From Carnegiea gigantea (taxonomy: Eukaryota > Streptophyta > Magnoliopsida > Caryophyllales > Cactaceae): a stretch of DNA of 64,000 bases. Every line of letters begins with the position of its first letter. Positions within the stretch are counted from its first letter, which is position 1. Below, piece by piece: positions 37,109 through 48,590 of the stretch. A program made the translations under genes and the position numbers. The stretch covers positions 470,960 to 534,959 of the forward strand of contig JAKOGI010000534.1 of assembly GCA_029747015.1 (NCBI GenBank). Direction: 5' to 3'. Below the pieces are notes generated by a model, which was given only the letters and a program-made list of their open reading frames with translations, was not told the DNA's origin and made no database searches.

Positions 37109-37684
37109 AACTCTATTTTAAATTGATTCATTTTATTTTTCAATATTAAAAGAACAGAATTAGATAAAATAATCAAATTTTATTATTATTTTTTTAAGCC
37201 TAGATCTTGAGGTCATTGTAAATGAGTAATAACATATTGCCAATTTATGAATGATATATAAGACAACATTTACAAAGATTGTGTTAAATTAGTTGACTAT
37301 ATGAATATTCATCTAGGATTGAAAAGTAACTTTTTATATATCTTAGGTAGAGTAATCTATAAGATTGCAATATAGTTTTTACCAAATTAAGTTAAATTAA
37401 AACATAGTCTATTTAACTCCTAAAAAAATATTCATCACAAATTAATTACCCTGTTATATGTTCGAGAATCATGAAAAAAATGGTAAATGATAAATCACTA
37501 TCATATGAAAACAAAAAGCAATTTAGAGTGATTTTAAAGGAAAACATAAAGGAAATAATAATTATGCTATTATAAAATTGTTAATCTATTTTAAAAATGA
37601 ATAATATATTTTATTAATTATTTATACGAATATTATTAAAATAAAAATTGATTAATATCCTTGCATCGCAAGGGTAACACTAGT

Positions 37685-38901
37685 AATTCAAAATGAGGGA
37701 GCCATATTCATTATGCCTTTGTTTGAGTCGGTTTTTCTTAATTAAATTATCCGAAGTCTATGCTTTTTTGAATCTAATCATAGCTTTTATGTCAACCATA
37801 CCTATTCTCTGTTTGCTCTTAGCGTTTGTTTGGCTAGATTTTGTGAGCTTTTGATGGAATCTCTGATCTTGTGAAAAATGATTTGAATACAAATAGTTGA
37901 TAAAGTCAGATAAGTTTTATTCTTATTTATTAATTTTATGGTGATTTAGCTGCCAACATTGCAAGTAACAATCGTTGAACCGTACCTCATTTCACCATAA
38001 AACATACTCGGTTCGGAAAAACAAAGCGAACCGGACCGCATCAATTAACAAGAAAAGCCTATATATCCCAACTTTATTTGTTAATGGACAACTACTAGTT
38101 GCCAAGACCGAATGTCTTAGTAGTCCAGCTTTGATGGTAAGTAATATAACCTAACCCAACCTATTAACCATGCATAGTTGTTGTCTATTCTCTTGAAGCC
38201 TTCAGATGGATATAAATAATTGGTAGGCTAACAAGCGAACATCTTTCTCCCCTCAGGGGCTTTTTTCTTCCCTTGTTATTTTTTTTTTTCTTTTTCTTTT
38301 GGTAGGCATGAGAGGGCATTGGTCCATTTCAAGATGAATTGATATATAAGGTTAAGAGTATAATATATTTCGTCGTTATAGTCCTCTACTAATAACTAGA
38401 AAGAACATGGTATGATTTGGATTTCAAGTAAATATTCATACCTAATTTTTAAAATTATTGTTTTAATTAAACATTTCATTTTTACATTCATCTTAGAGCA
38501 TTTAGTTTGTCGGAACACATGTATCTTTTATAATATTTTTGTTTTTTTATAACGATTTATATTAGTTAATTATGATAGTTAATGATGTAAATTTTAACAA
38601 AATCAATTTAGAACTTTCAATATATTAAAATATATTATTATAAACTTAATGGAAAAAAGATTTGTAATGATTAATGATCGTAGTTTCAAACCGAAAGTCG
38701 TTTAGTCAATTCAAAAAGTAAATAATACAATTAATTTGTGACTTGTAATTAACATTAATAATAAATTATTAAAGCGGTTTAGTATCAAGTAGGAGTTATC
38801 ATAGTTCAATAATTGTCACTTTTAATTGGTTCGGAGTTAGCTTTACTGTTGAACAAAGCAGCGAAATTTCAATATGTAACATAATTTTCTTTAGGAACTT
38901 G

Positions 38902-38958
<57 letters not shown>

Positions 38959-39683
38959 CTTTTAATTATCTTGTGTTTAGTTCATTGTCCTAACTCTCTA
39001 ATCCTAATTAAATTATGTAGGTTTTTTTTTTCTAGATATGTATGGGCCACTCTATATTAAACTCTCTAGTTAATAAATAATTAAATCTGAGATAATTAAA
39101 CTTATTTGTATTTTCAAAGACTTTAATATCAAGTTGGAGAAAACCCTTATTTTTCTTAAAGGGATAGAAATTCTAAGTTAAGCTAAGCTATGGTGATCCA
39201 AGTGGGTTGGCTCCAATACATTTGGGGAGTATATTCATGACCTCAATGTTAAAGGCAGTGAGATATAATTGAAGCCCAAAGCTGACCATATAAAAAAGAA
39301 TGCCACCAATTTGTTTTTGGTAATCCTTTTGCTTTTGGTGGAAAGGGACGCAAAATTAGAAATGTGATGGGATATTCATACACTGTATTGTATTGGTTGG
39401 ATTAGAGGGTCAAAATCATCAACCCACCTTTCCTTTTGCTTTCTTTAAATGATGCCCACTTGCATTTTATCTCTATCACATACATTGGTCCTTTGTCTTT
39501 GTTTTCTTGTTCATCCTTGATATTATATTGGCTCAAGATTCTAACTTTTCCTCTGGATGTTTGAGTCTAATAAAAAGAAAAGAATATAAGGGAATGAAGA
39601 ATCTTTATTGCAATAAATAACATAGTGATGTACATGTTGTTGTGTGTAATGGCATTCACTAGCTCCTTACTTTTCCCATCTCT
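37685..39683. other. Intergenic DNA with a (TA)n array
   Basis: No supported gene. (TA)n lies at about 38909-38955. The 39150-39680 part has less extreme composition, like a gene flank, but no recognisable coding sequence. Confidence 0.5.
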
Positions 39684-39844
39684 TTTTGTCCTACATAGGT
39701 GGTTTTCAGAGTTGAGGTTTATCTTTATATTCTTTTCTTTGGGCCTGTTGAATAACATTGGGCTTGATTTTAGTAGGGTTATGGGATTAGGGTAAACACC
39801 ACACTCCTTCGCTCCCCTCGCCGCTCGGTTTGGTCCGGGCAGGG
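39684..39844 (+). repeat. Copia 5' LTR, left piece
   Basis: Aligns with the start of the 3' LTR: CATAGGTGGTTTT, GAGGTTTATCTTTA, TGTTGAATAA-ATTGGGCTT and TAGTRGGGTT are shared. The terminal TG appears mutated. It continues at 48034 after E2 and one TSD copy. Confidence 0.82.
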
Positions 39845-39849
39845 ATGGC
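39845..39849. repeat. Target-site duplication ATGGC, left copy, of element E2
   Basis: ATGGC precedes E2 and recurs right after its 3' end at 48034-48038. The repeated 5 bp lies inside the copia 5' LTR. Confidence 0.85.
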
Positions 39850-42204
39850 CGTTAAGCCAAAAATCATACATGGTTTTAATAATTATTTTGATTATATTAT
39901 ATATATTATTACGTCAAATTTACTTTATTTTATATATGTTTCAGGTTAGGCATTAATAAAATAAAAAGGGAAGAGAAGACGTCGAAATTCGGGTTTTACA
40001 CGCTTGGCTATAAAGACGATCCAAAAATAATAATTTATGAAAAATATTATTTCTATAATTATTTAATTGGGCTAGGGTTTCAAGAGTTGGAGAAGAGCTA
40101 GAAGTCTTGAGGGAGAAGGAAGAAAGGAAGAAGAAAACCCTATTTACTAATCCTAATCACCATCACCCTCACGATAATAAAAGGGAAGTCATGGCACCCT
40201 CCTTCAATCATCACCACGGCAGCTCCTTCATCTTCATCTCACCATCATCACGCTTCCAACCCCACAGCAATCTTCACGCTTCAATCTCCACACAAGGAGC
40301 CACGGCACAGCCCTCCTAAAGCTCATCATCATCAACGATTCATCGTCATCATCAAGCTAAATCCCCTTCACGCCCAACACCCCACGCGCCTAATTTCCTC
40401 TTCAATCATCCTCCCATCACCACCATCTTGATCAATCATCTCTACGTAATATAACTCCTTCTCTTAGTTTTTTCTTCTTTTTTTGTGTTATTATTTTAAT
40501 TTATTTTAGTTGTTTAGTTTATTGTTAAACATGAATTATTTGGATGAATTTTGTGATTTTAATTTTAATATAAGTGAGTAATTTTCTTGTGCTTGGTATA
40601 ATCTATTTGAAACCATGCTAAATTAATTATTTTGAAACAAGTTTCATGCTTTATTGTCTAGTTGATTTATATTCATGATTCGATAGCAATTAGTATTTAT
40701 CGTTCATGATATTCGTATTATATTAATTAGAATGCATGCTAGTTAGTTTAATACGAATTCATATGATAGTTTAAAGGGCTTTAATACGTAAAAGTTATCG
40801 TCTTTTAAGTGTTAGTATCACCCTAATTAATCATGGATTGGTCAAACTCATCTCTCTTAATTATGTAATCGTTATAGATCTTTGTTAAATCGATTTGTTG
40901 GTAAATTGGTTACAAAGCATTAGATGATATTTTCTAATATGTAATGCTCTAGTTTGATTAAATTCTTGCGCTGGTGTATGGGTTATCAAAATTAGTAGGG
41001 TTTATATGAGGGTTGGACCTAATTAAACTATAATATAAGAAAAAACGGGGAAGATTCGCTGGTGGGTATCTTCTACAGTTTAACTCATGGATGAAATCGA
41101 CTTGTGTGTTGATGATAAATATCAATTTGTATGGTGGATATAGATTATGCTAAGCATTTTTCATAAATTTGATATCTTTTGATAATTATTTGTTGCTTTT
41201 AGTTAGTTTGTTTAGTTTATCAATTTCTATTCTTCAATTATTAGCTTTGATATAAATTTCGTTTACTCCCCCCAAAAAGAATAGTTTTTTAGAAGTGTTT
41301 TGGTAATTTTAGATTAGTTAGATTTTGATTTTTAGAGTAGTTACAATTTTCAGATTTGATCTATATTCTGTTTTACCGTTTAATTACCGGTGTGTTAGAA
41401 ATTAGGTTAAAAATAGTTTCTTTTATTTGTTTTCAAGTTTTAATCCATTCTAGAGTTTACATAGTGTCTAAATCTGCCTCTATTTAATTTCAGAATTTTT
41501 GAGAATTATTTGATAATTTTTCAGAATTATTTTGTGAATTGGATATGTGCAGGTTTTTATTTCAATAAATCTGAAAATTGCATTTTTAATATTTATTTCA
41601 TGTTTTTTTAGGTGTTATTGAGTCCAAAAAATTATATCTTAAATTAGGGTAATTTTGTTAATTAATTTCGTAATTATATTAGTGCAGTTTATTTATTTTC
41701 TAATTTCATATTTAATTTTCTGTTTTATTATTTTGCAGTAATTTTCTGTTTTAAATTTTTTGAAATTAATTGGATATAATTCTGGAGTTATAAGTTTATA
41801 AACTTGAAGAATATTAGTTTAGGATACTTTTTGTGAATTTTTTAATATTAATTTTCTGTTTGTTATTTTCTGTTTCACTTTTTAATTGATTATTGTGTTA
41901 TGATCTTGTTTTTAGTTTTCTAGATTATTTAGGATAGCTATTTATTGTTTTATTTTTAGAATTAAATTTAGAATATTTAGGAGTAATATTAAGTATTTTT
42001 TCTAGATTTTTATTTTTTAAATTTGATTTATTTTAGAATTACAAAGAGTAGAAACAATAAATTAGAGTAGTAAAATTATTTAGAATTAAACTAACCTTTT
42101 GACATAATCTTTCCTCATGGGATCGATCCTTGCTCTCCTATGCTATAAATATTATTTATAAATCGAAGTAGTGGTTAAATTTGTAGCTCCATGACAAGCT
42201 TACA
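39850..42204 (+). repeat. E2 5' LTR (2355 bp)
   Basis: Starts CGTTAAGCC (from TG) and ends GCTTACA. It is homologous throughout to the E1 LTR. The E1 TATA box (CTATATATAAAACCC) has no good counterpart; the nearest is GATAATAAAAGGG at about 40172. A CAT/CAC-rich leader follows. Confidence 0.9.
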
Positions 42205-42209
42205 AATTT

Positions 42210-42227
42210 TGGCACCGTTGCCGGGGA
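42210..42227 (+). other. Primer-binding site of E2, tRNA-Asp type
   Basis: TGGCACCGTTGCCGGGGA, one mismatch (A for G) to the tRNA-Asp complement, 5 nt after the LTR. Confidence 0.85.
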
Positions 42228-42430
42228 AAGAAAATAAAATCGCTAGTTTACTTCTACTTAATTTTACTACTTTTATTGTTTTATTTTAACTCCAGTATTT
42301 AATTTTTGTAGATTGCCCGTAATGTATGAAATTAAGATGTGGTAAGGAAATTAGAGAGGATAGAGAGCAAATGTTGGAAGTTAAAAACAAAGAGAGTCAT
42401 CCTAAACCAGTAAGTCTTAAGATTAAAGAG

Positions 42431-44546
42431 GTAAGAACGTCAACCCTTCGGGAACTTGCTGCCCCTAACGTAGAAACTCAACCTATGTCCATTACTTATG
42501 CTGCATTAGATAAACCTCTAAAACTGAACTCTGGATTCATCAATCTATTACCCAAGTTTCATGGATTAGGTGCAGAGGACCCATACTGTCATATTAGTGA
42601 ATTCCTTATTACATGCTCTGCTGTGATGCCTGAGGGGATTCCCGAAGACCAAATTAGGTTGAGAGCTTTTCCTTTTTCTTTACTTGGTAATGCTAAAGAT
42701 TGGTTGTATTACATGCCTGCTGGATCTTTCTCTATATGGACTGCATTGCATAAATTATTTTTAGAGAAATTTTTTCCAGCATCCCGAATTGGATCTATTA
42801 GGAAAGATATATGTGAAATCAAATAAATGAATGGGGAAACTTTTTGTGAGTATTGAGAAAGATTTAATAAACTGTGTGCCAGTTGTCCCCAACATCAAAT
42901 AACTGAACAGTTATTGATTCAATATTTTTATGAGGGTTTGCTTCCTATGGATCGTAATATGGTTGACGCTGCTAGTGGGTGGGGCTCTAGTTAATAAAAC
43001 TCCAGCAAATGCTACAAATTTATTCAATCTAATAGCCCAAAATACTCAGCAATTTGGTGTTAGGGAGTCACAAATTAAAAGGGTTAATGAGATTGGTTCT
43101 AACTCATCTGTAGAGAGTCAGTTATCTCACATTACTGCTATGTTAAATAAGATTATTACTGGGGGAGTTCAAAAAGTAGTCATATGTGGCATTTATTGTC
43201 TAGAGGGGCATCCTACTGATGCATGTCCTACACTTCAAAAGGGTAATGTTAATGCTGTCTATTCTAACCAAGGTCAAAGGAGGTATGATTCCTATTCTAA
43301 CACCTATAATAAAGGATGGAGAGACCACTCTAATCTTAGGTATGGCCCTCAAACCACTCCACCTGATTTTGACCAAATATCTCGTCAACCTTCTAATCAA
43401 GATAGGACCAACTTTCTACTTGAATAAGTCCTTAAGAAAATGGATGATAGGTTCCAGATTTTGGAGACAACTCTTAAGTAGGTTCAAGAAAGACAGACTG
43501 CAACTGATATCATCGTTAGCAACTTGCAGACTCAAATGCAAAATAGGTTATCATCTCAGCCTTACCCCAACCCTAAGGAGAATGTTAGTGCCATAACACT
43601 TAGGAGTGGGAAAGAGTTATAAGAGCCTAGTAAGAGTAGAGAGGTTGAGCTTAAGTTAGAGGTCAAAGGAGCTGAACCAGAGTTAGACACAGAATCTGAT
43701 CAAACTACTACGGAAATAGGAGAGAAGAAAAGAGAATCTTATAAGCCAATTCTACCCTTTCCTAGTAGATTTCGAAGTCCTACTTCTAAGATAAATGAGG
43801 TTAACCAAGAGATCTTAGAGACATTAAAGAAGGTAGAGATCAACATACCTCTACTTGATACCATTAAACAGGTACCTCGTTATGCTAAGTTCTTGAAAGA
43901 ATTATGTACTACTAAAAGAAAGTTAGTAGGGAGTGAAAAGATAAGTGTGGGGGAAATTGTGTCTGTAGTTTTTCAAAGGAAACTTCCTCCTAAGTGCAAA
44001 GACCCCGGTATGTTTTCTGTTCCATGTAAAACAGGAAATCTTTACTTTAATAAGGCTATGCTTAACTTGGGTGCCTCCATTAATGTTATGCCTAGGTCGG
44101 TTTATGACAAACTGAACTTAGTAAAGTTAAAGAAAACTGGTATAGTGCTTCATTTAGCTGATAGGAGCAGTATTCACCCAGATGGAGTATTAGAGGATGT
44201 CTTAGTCCAAGTGAATGAACTTGTGTTTCCTGCTGATTTTTATGTGATGAACATGGGTGATGCATGTCATGATATTCCCATCTTGCTTGGCAGGCCATTT
44301 TTGAAAATAGCTAGGACTAAAATTGATGTGCATGAAGGAACATTAACTATGGAATTTGATGGTGAAGTGATTAAATTTAATATTTTGGATGCCATGAGAT
44401 TCCCAACCGATGTGAATTACGTGTATACACTTGATGTTATCGCTGAATTGCCCCAAGACATTCATGACTTATCCAATAAAGATGAATTTTCGACTATGCT
44501 TACTAAGAGTCTTGATCATGCTGAGTTTCAAAAAGCGCCCTACCAG
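42431..44546 (+). other. Candidate 2116-bp intron in E2 (absent from E1)
   Basis: Donor AAAGAG/GTAAGAAC and acceptor CCCTACCAG/ATTAATG, with a branch-like CTGAG about 22 nt upstream. The 35 codons before it (42326-42430) and the 18 codons after it including stop (44547-44600) are both phase 0, so removal keeps the frame. E1 has exactly the spliced arrangement at 3200/3201. Splicing itself is inferred, not observed. Confidence 0.55.
43942..43958 (+). other. Internal PPT-like motif in the E2 protease region
   Basis: TAAGTGTGGGGGAAATT, nearly the same as the terminal PPT of E1 (4459-4475), lies in frame encoding ISVGEI. A possible central polypurine tract. Confidence 0.5.
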
Positions 44547-44600
44547 ATTAATGCTGATTTATTAGAAGAGATCCAACTAGAGGATCTAGGAGCTTCATGA

Positions 44601-45719
44601 AGTCGAGCCAATGACTATAAACAAAGGCGCTGGTTGGGAGGCAACCCAACGTTTTTAGGGAAGCACCCATTTAATTTTGCTTTTATTTTCACTATTTCTT
44701 TCTTTTTGCATGCATTAGGGACAATGCATGAATTAAGTGTGGGGGGTGCATTCTACATTTAATTCCTGCAATTTTTATTCTTCAAACCAAAAAAAAAAAA
44801 GAAAATTGAACAAAATTTTTTTTTTCCCTTATAAATAATGCACGATATGAGTTTATGCTAGGCTTGCTTACTTAGAAAAATTTTTCGTTTTATTAACTAT
44901 TTTTTTAGTTTATTCTTTTATAAGTGAAGACTTCTAAGCAAGCCAACTGTCTTTCAGAGAAGTTTAAGTTGATCCTCTTATATCTCTTTAATGAGTAATT
45001 ATCATGATTATCCATCTTATTTTATCATATTATATAGCCGTATAGAGGAAACAAAATGATCTATCCATCTCTTAGACTATTAAATTAGTAGAATAACTCA
45101 AAAAACAAAAAAGGAGAGTCAAAGTTGGGAATGACAAGTACCCCTTTAAGGCATGCGCTACTGGGTGCTACCATTTGAGGCAATACTGCTGCTGGAAAGC
45201 TTGCTTCCCATACTAGTGAGTCAATAAAATAAATTAAAGTAATGATGAGAATAAAATGTTTACTTCAGCACCTCTATTTGGATGAGTGCGAGACACGGAG
45301 TGTTTAATTTCTAAGTCCCTATATAGGCCTCGAGCATGTGCGCTAGTGGAGTTAAAAAAAAAAAAAAAACAGAAGAAAAAATGAAGGAATAAATACAAGG
45401 CAAGTTAGAATCAATGAGTTATTCTACCTAGTTCAATGGTCTCTATAGCCATACCGGACATCAATTTTTTAGACCTCTTGATCTTGTTACTTCATTAAAG
45501 AAGCGTTGTGAGGTTGATGAAGAAACTTCTTTGATAGTAGTTGGATGTCTAGTAGTTATTCACTTATTGGAGGAAAAAACTAATTAATTTCAATAAAACT
45601 GTTTTTAAAGCAAGTCAATGCCTCATGTAAAATATCATATTCATAGATGACTTTATAAGAAAGAAAGAATTGTCAGTTTTTAAGTCGAGTCTAAAATTTC
45701 TTTGCACGAGGACGTCAGT
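44601..45719 (+). other. E2 non-coding 3' domain
   Basis: Co-linear with E1 3255-4458: hairpin GTTGGG-AGGCAA-CCCAAC (44633-44650), PPT-like AATTAAGTGTGGGGGG (44731-44746), repeated TTTRAGGCA near 45148 and 45177, and a purine run near 45355. It ends at GACGTC, where a deletion of about 60 bp removes the true PPT and the first 36 bp of the 3' LTR. Confidence 0.75.
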
Positions 45720-48033
45720 TTTGATTATATTATATATATTATTGCGTCTAATTTACTTTATTTTATACATTTTTCAGGTTAGGTATTAATAAAATAAAAA
45801 GGGAAGAGAAGATGTCGAAGTTCGGGTTTTACACGCTTGGCTATAAAGACGATCCAAAAATAATAGTTTATGAAAAATATTATTACTATAATTATTTAAT
45901 TGGGCTAGGGTTTCAAGAATTGGAGAAGAGCTAGAAGTCTTGAGGGAAAAGGAAGAAAGGAAGAAGAAAATCCTATTTACTAACCCTAATCACCATCACC
46001 CTCACGATAATAAAAGGGAAGTCACGGTACCCTCCTTCAATCATCACCACTGCAGCTCTTTCATCTTCATCTCACCATCATCACGCTTCCAAACCCACAG
46101 CAATCTTCACGCTTCAATCTCCACACAAGGAGCCATGGCACAACCCTCCTAAAGCTCATCATCATCAACGATTCATCGTCATCATCAAGCTAAATCCCCT
46201 TCACGCCTAACACCCCACACGCCTAATCTCCTCTTCAATCATCCTCCCATCACCACCATCTTGATCAATCATCTCTACGTAATATAACTCCTTCTCTTAG
46301 TTTTTTCTTCTTTTTTTGTGTTATTATTTTAATTTATTTTAGTTGTTTAGTTTATTGTTAAACATGAATTATTTGGATGAATTTTGTGATTTTAATTTTA
46401 CTATGAGTGAGTAATTTTCTTGTGCTTGGTATAATCTATTTGAAACCATACTAAATTAATTATTTTGAAACAAGTTTCATGCTTTATTGTCTAGTTGATT
46501 TATATTCATGATTCGATAACGATTAGTATTTATCGTTCATGATATTCGTATTATATTAATTAGAATGCATGCTAGTTAGTTTAACACGAATTCATATGAT
46601 AGTTTAAAGGGCTTTAATACGTAAAAGTTATCGTCTTTTAAGTGTTAGTATCACCCTAATTAATTATGGATAGCTCAAACCTATCTCTTTTAATTAGGTA
46701 ATGGTTATAGATCTTTGTTAAATCGATTTGCTGGTAAATTGATTACAAAGCATTAGATGATATTTTTCTAATACGTAATGCTCTAGTTTGATTAAATTCT
46801 TGTGTAGGTATATGGGTTATCAAAACTAGTATGGTTTATATTAGGGTTGGACCTAATTAAACTATAATATAAGGAAAAACGGGGAAAATCCGCTAGTGGG
46901 TGTCTTCTACAGTTTAACTCATGGATGAAATCAACTTGTGTGTTGATGATAAATATTAATTTGTATGGTGGATATAGATTATGCTAAGCATTTTTCATAA
47001 ATTTGATATCTTTTGATGATTATTTGTTGCTTTTAGTTAGTTTGTTTAGTTTATCAATTTCTGTTCTTCAATTATTAGCTTTGATATAAATTTCGTTTAC
47101 CCCTCCCAAAAGAATAGTTTTTTAGAAGTGTCTTGGTAATTTTAGATTAGTTAGACTTTGATTTTTAGAGTAGTTACAATTTTCATATTTGATTTATATT
47201 CTGTTTTACCGTTTAATTATCGGTGTGTTAGAAATTAGATTAAAAATAGTTTCTTTTCTTTTTTTCAATTTTTAATCCATTCTAGGGTCTATATAGTGTC
47301 CTAATATGCCTCTATTTAATTTCAGAATTTTTGGAAATTATTTGGTAATTTTTCAGAATTATTTTGTGAATTGAATATGTGCAGGTTTTTATTTCAATAA
47401 ATCAGAAAATTACATTGTTAATATTTATTTCATGTTTTTTAGGTGTTATTGAGTCTATAAAATTATATACTTAAATTAGGGTAATTTTATTAATTAATTT
47501 TGTAACTATATTAGTGCAATTTATTTATTTTCTAATTTCAGATTTAATTTTTTGTTTTATTATTTTGCAGTAATTTTCCGTTTTAAATTTTCTGAAATTA
47601 ATTGGATATAATTCTGGAGTTATAAGCTTTTAAACTTGAAGAATATTAGTTTAGGTTACTTTTGTGAATTTTTTAATATTAATTTTCTGTTTGTTATTTT
47701 CTGTTTCACTTTTTAGTTGATTATTGAGTTATGATTCTGTTTTTAGTTTTCTAGATTATTTAGGATAGCTATTTATTATTTTATTTTCAGAATTAAATTT
47801 AGAATATTTAGGAGTAATATTAAGTATTTTTCTAGATTTTTATTTATTAAATTTGATTTATTTAGAATTACAAAGAGTAGAAACAATAAATTAGAGTAGT
47901 AAAATCATTTAGAATTAAACTAACCTTTTGACATAATCTTTCCTCATGGGACTGATCCCTGCTCTCCTATGCTATAAATATTATTTATAAATCGAAGTAA
48001 TGGTTAAATTTGTAGCTCCACGACAAGCTTACA
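45720..48033 (+). repeat. E2 3' LTR, 5'-truncated (2314 bp)
   Basis: Starts at TTTTGATTATATT, which corresponds to 39886 in the 5' LTR. It ends GCTTACA, followed by TSD ATGGC. Confidence 0.9.
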
Positions 48034-48556
48034 ATGGCTGGTTGGGCGCGTTGCGATCGTGGGCATGGGTTGTGGGCGTTATCTACTAATTTTTGGAGAA
48101 AATTTCTTTTAATATTTTTGTCCATTGGTTGCACATTTCTTTCACATTTTTTTCTCCTTAACAGCTAGTGGCCCTCGTTTTTAGTAGCAAGAGTGATGAC
48201 CCTGTTTTCTAGCCAAGAGTTCACTCTGCGCCACAGATGTTCATTCTTCTTCTCACCTCCAGCAGCTCCACTCTAGAGTATAAATAACTTGCTCCCCTGC
48301 ACCCTCAAATCACACCAAGCATCTCCTATCCTTTCCTTCTTCTCTACTTTCTACTGTTCTCTTCTCTCTTTTGGGCAACTGTAATCTTGTCTATTCCAAA
48401 CATCTGGCTGCGAGCGCACGCATTCATCAAGCTAGCTATGTAAACCTTGGGGAACGAATGACTGTTTTCAATTTGCACCGAAGTCAAGCCAAGATCGCTT
48501 TCAAGGGAGCTGTGATTCCCATTCCCTTTTCATTAATTTAGACCTATTTTTCTACA
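48034..48556 (+). repeat. Copia 5' LTR, right piece
   Basis: Aligns to 53205-53741 of the 3' LTR: TTATCTACTAATTTTTGGAG, AATTTCTTTTAATATTTTTG, the TATAAATA box (ACAGATGTT... about 48278) and the CTACA end. The first five bases are the second TSD copy of E2. Confidence 0.85.
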
Positions 48557-48590
48557 ACTTGAAAACGATTTTTCTATCATACACAAATCA

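Larger units (their letters stand above)
42326..44600 (+). pseudogene. E2 gag-protease ORF (Athila-like), broken by several stops
   Basis: Starts ATG at 42326. The retrotransposon gag core runs about 42510-42950 (NLLPKFHGLGAEDPY, RAFPFSLLGNAKDWLY, FLEKFFPASRI). A zinc knuckle near 43187-43230 reads CGIYCLEGHPTDAC, so the second Cys of CX2CX4HX4C is replaced by Tyr. The spacer LDTIKQVPRYAKFLKELC is characteristic of Athila. The protease (about 43890-44440) has LNLGASINVMP, where the catalytic Asp of DLGAS reads Asn, and ILLGRPFLK. The ORF ends INADLLEEIQLEDLGAS at 44600. TAA at 42824 and further stops and frameshifts break it. Nothing downstream resembles RT. Confidence 0.88.
39850..48033 (+). 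mobile_element. E2: gag-protease-only Athila-like LTR retrotransposon (TR-GAG-like)
   Basis: 8184 bp flanked by TSD ATGGC. LTRs of about 2.35 kb surround a 3.5-kb internal region with a tRNA-Asp PBS, broken gag and protease, and the non-coding 3' domain shared with E1. There is no RT, RNase H or integrase, and after the protease the element goes straight to untranslated sequence. The 5' terminal TG reads CG, and the 3' LTR lacks its first 36 bp together with the PPT. By eye the first ~360 alignable LTR bases show 17 differences, so it is older than E1. Confidence 0.88.

Noticed and set aside
39633..39637. CATGT as a copia TSD matching 53742-53746
   Set aside because: It lies 47 bp outside the LTR start set by alignment with the 3' LTR, so a chance 5-bp match is plausible.
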